Part shown: positions 62,500-64,000 of the stretch, piece after piece | How positions within the stretch are numbered: the first letter of the stretch is position 1 | Layout: each line of letters starts with the position of its first letter | Origin: Paguma larvata | Taxonomy: Eukaryota > Chordata > Mammalia > Carnivora > Viverridae | Length of the DNA stretch: 64,000 nt | Assembly: GCA_030068075.1 (NCBI GenBank) | Contig: CM057826.1 | Location: 50,002,558-50,066,557 of the forward strand | Reading direction: 5' to 3' | Notes under the pieces: generated by a model | Databases searched by the model: none | Told to the model about the DNA's origin: nothing | The model's input: the letters and a program-made list of their open reading frames with translations, nothing else | Position numbers and translations under genes: made by a program

Positions 62500-63129
62500 A
62501 GGCCACCTCAAATTTGACATTTTCAAAGCAGATACCTTGATTTGTACAATACTCTTGTTCCTCACATAGTAGTCTCCACCTCAGTAAATGAAACCTCCAT
62601 TTTTATAATTGCTAAGTCATCTTTGACTTCTCCTTCTCTCCCTGAACAACCATCAGCATATACTACTGGCATTTCCTTCTAAATATATCTAAGATTAATA
62701 ATATCTCATAAATTCTACCCTGTCCAAGCTATCAAATTTCTTCTCTGGACTATCAGCAAGAGCCTTCAAACTGGCTTCCCCAGGGCCTTTGTACTTACTT
62801 TCTTCTTAAGGATAATCTTTCCTCAATATACCCATGGTCCAAACCCTACCTTAATGGAGGTCTCTGCTCAAGGAGACCTCATTGGAATGGCCTTCCATAA
62901 TCACCATATATAAATTAGTATTTAATAAATAGTGATTCCTCACTAACCTCTACTTTCCTACCTCATGCTATGATCTTTATGACATATACTACTACCTCTC
63001 ACATTATACATTTATCAGTTTATTATATGTTCATTTCAGTATAAGTTCAAAGGTAAGAATTTTTTTAACTGCTTATCTCCAGTGCTGAGGACAGTGCTTG
63101 GCATGTAGTGAACACTTAAAAGATTTGTT
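62500..63129 (+). mobile_element. L2 LINE fragment cut by L1
   Basis: CTCCAGGGCC-like L2 words in order: CTTCCCCAGGGCCTTTGTAC, GAGGTCTCTGCTCAAGGAGA, ATCTCCAGTGCTGAGGACAG and GGCATGTAGTGAACACTTAA. The L2 3' terminus is lost where the L1 begins. Confidence 0.8.
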
Positions 63130-64000
63130 TACCATACATAAAAATAAGTTCAAAATGGATGAAAGACCTAATGTAAGACAGGAAACCATCAAAATCCTAG
63201 AGGAGAAAACAGGCAAAAAGCTCTTTAACCTCAGTTGCAGGAACTTTTTATTTGACATGTCTCCAGAGGCAAGAGAAATAAAAGCAAAAATGAACTATTG
63301 GGACCTTATCAAGATAAAAAGTTGCACAGCAAAGGAAACAACCAACAAAACTAAAAGGAAACCAATGGAATGGGAGAAGATATTTTCAAATGACATATAG
63401 GATAAATGATTAGTATCCAAAATCTATAAAGAACTTACCAAACTCAACACCCATAAAACAAATAATAGAGTGAAGAAATGGGCAGAAGACATGAATGGAC
63501 ACTTTTCCAAAATATACATCTAGATGGCAAGCAGACACATGAAAAGATGCTCAACTTCACTTACCATTAGGGAAATACAAATCAAAACCACAATGAAATA
63601 CCACCTCATACCTGTCAGAATGGCTAACATTAACAGCGCAGGCAACAACGGATGTTGGTGATGATATGGAGAAAGGTGACTATTGGACTGTTGGTGGGAA
63701 TGCAGACTGGTGCAGTCACTCTGGAAAACAGTATGGAGGTTCCTCAAAAAATTAAAAATAGGACTGCCTTATGACCCAGCAATTGCACTACTAGGAATTA
63801 TCCAAAAGGATACAGGAGTGCTGATTCGAAGGAGTACATGCACCCCAATATTTATAGAGTGCTACGAACAACAGCCAAATTATGGAAAGAGGTCAAATGT
63901 CCATTAACTGATGAATGGATAAAGAAGATATACACATACACACAATGGAATACTACTTGACGATGAAAAAGAATGAAATCTTTCAATTTGCAACAATGTG
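63130..64000 (+). mobile_element. L1 ORF2 C-terminal fragment, continues past the window
   Basis: From ACCATACATAAAAATAAGTT onwards the text encodes L1 ORF2 (KMDERPNVRQETIKILEEK, MNYWDLIKIKS, later [16 protein letters not shown] and [12 protein letters not shown]), with several frame breaks and stops, so it is inactive. The element enters the L2 3' end and continues past 64000. It gives a useful internal reference for the twin-primed copy at 707-1555. Confidence 0.93.

Larger units (their letters stand above)
29655..64000 (-). other. GABRB2 upstream intron (partial)
   Basis: The preceding exon (83 bp in this family, encoding the Cys-loop region) was looked for on the minus strand and not seen, so the intron appears to be over 34 kb. 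Stretches with no recognisable element include 30550-31320, 32100-32790, 33000-36085, 37120-38465, 41400-42890, 44450-45720, 47660-48190, 49080-49560, 49830-51210, 51850-52820, 54340-55340, 55550-56570, 56790-57455, 57905-59545, 59830-60890, 61090-61680 and 61910-62430. Confidence 0.65.

Noticed and set aside
30002..64000. Upstream GABRB2 exons (83-bp Cys-loop exon, 221-bp exon)
   Set aside because: I looked on the minus strand for sequence encoding the Cys-loop and the PDTYF region and saw none. A tblastn of human GABRB2 against the window would settle it.

Overview
The window is a piece of mammalian nuclear genome, almost certainly from a cat-like carnivore (Felidae or a close relative). 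It is AT-rich and mostly intronic, with no operon-like or microbial features. It carries at least 16 copies of a tRNA-derived SINE whose head (GGCACCTGGGTGGCTCAGT), CT-rich middle and AAATAAA-type tail are typical of the feline CanSINE family. Young and old L1, L2, MIR, an L3/CR1 relic, MaLR LTRs and small hAT-type DNA elements fill much of the rest.

The only protein-coding gene I can support is on the minus strand: an internal part of GABRB2, the GABA-A receptor beta-2 subunit. Three consecutive coding exons are visible with correct AG/GT borders and phases: 29624-29487 (138 bp, end of the extracellular domain), 27736-27584 (153 bp, TM1 and start of TM2) and 24249-24005 (245 bp, rest of TM2, TM3 and start of the intracellular loop). 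The introns between them are 1,750 and 3,334 bp. I found no further coding exon by eye. On that reading, 29625-64000 is part of a long upstream intron and 1-24004 part of a long downstream intron, with the first exons and the last exon (intracellular loop and TM4) outside the window.

Layout: 1-24 kb is intron with an inverted (twin-primed) L1, MIR and DNA-element relics, a large ancient minus-strand L1 region (about 10.5-16 kb) containing a young 5'-truncated L1 with a 28-bp target-site duplication, and a well preserved L3/CR1 reverse transcriptase relic near 19 kb. 24-30 kb is the exon cluster and has no recognisable carnivore SINE. 30-43 kb is intron with a 133-bp tandem duplication, two MaLR LTRs and a long SINE-free stretch of complex sequence. 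43-64 kb is intron dominated by two large L2 fragments, a third MaLR LTR, long CA repeats, several SINEs and an L1 running off the right edge.

I did not find a previously undescribed biological system. The most useful leads are a (GT)9 + short pyrimidine tract directly at the 3' splice site of the 138-bp exon, resembling the CFTR exon 9 TG(m)T(n) arrangement; the open reverse transcriptase relic; the probably recent L1 insertion; and the inverted SINE pairs that could form double-stranded RNA in the GABRB2 transcript.
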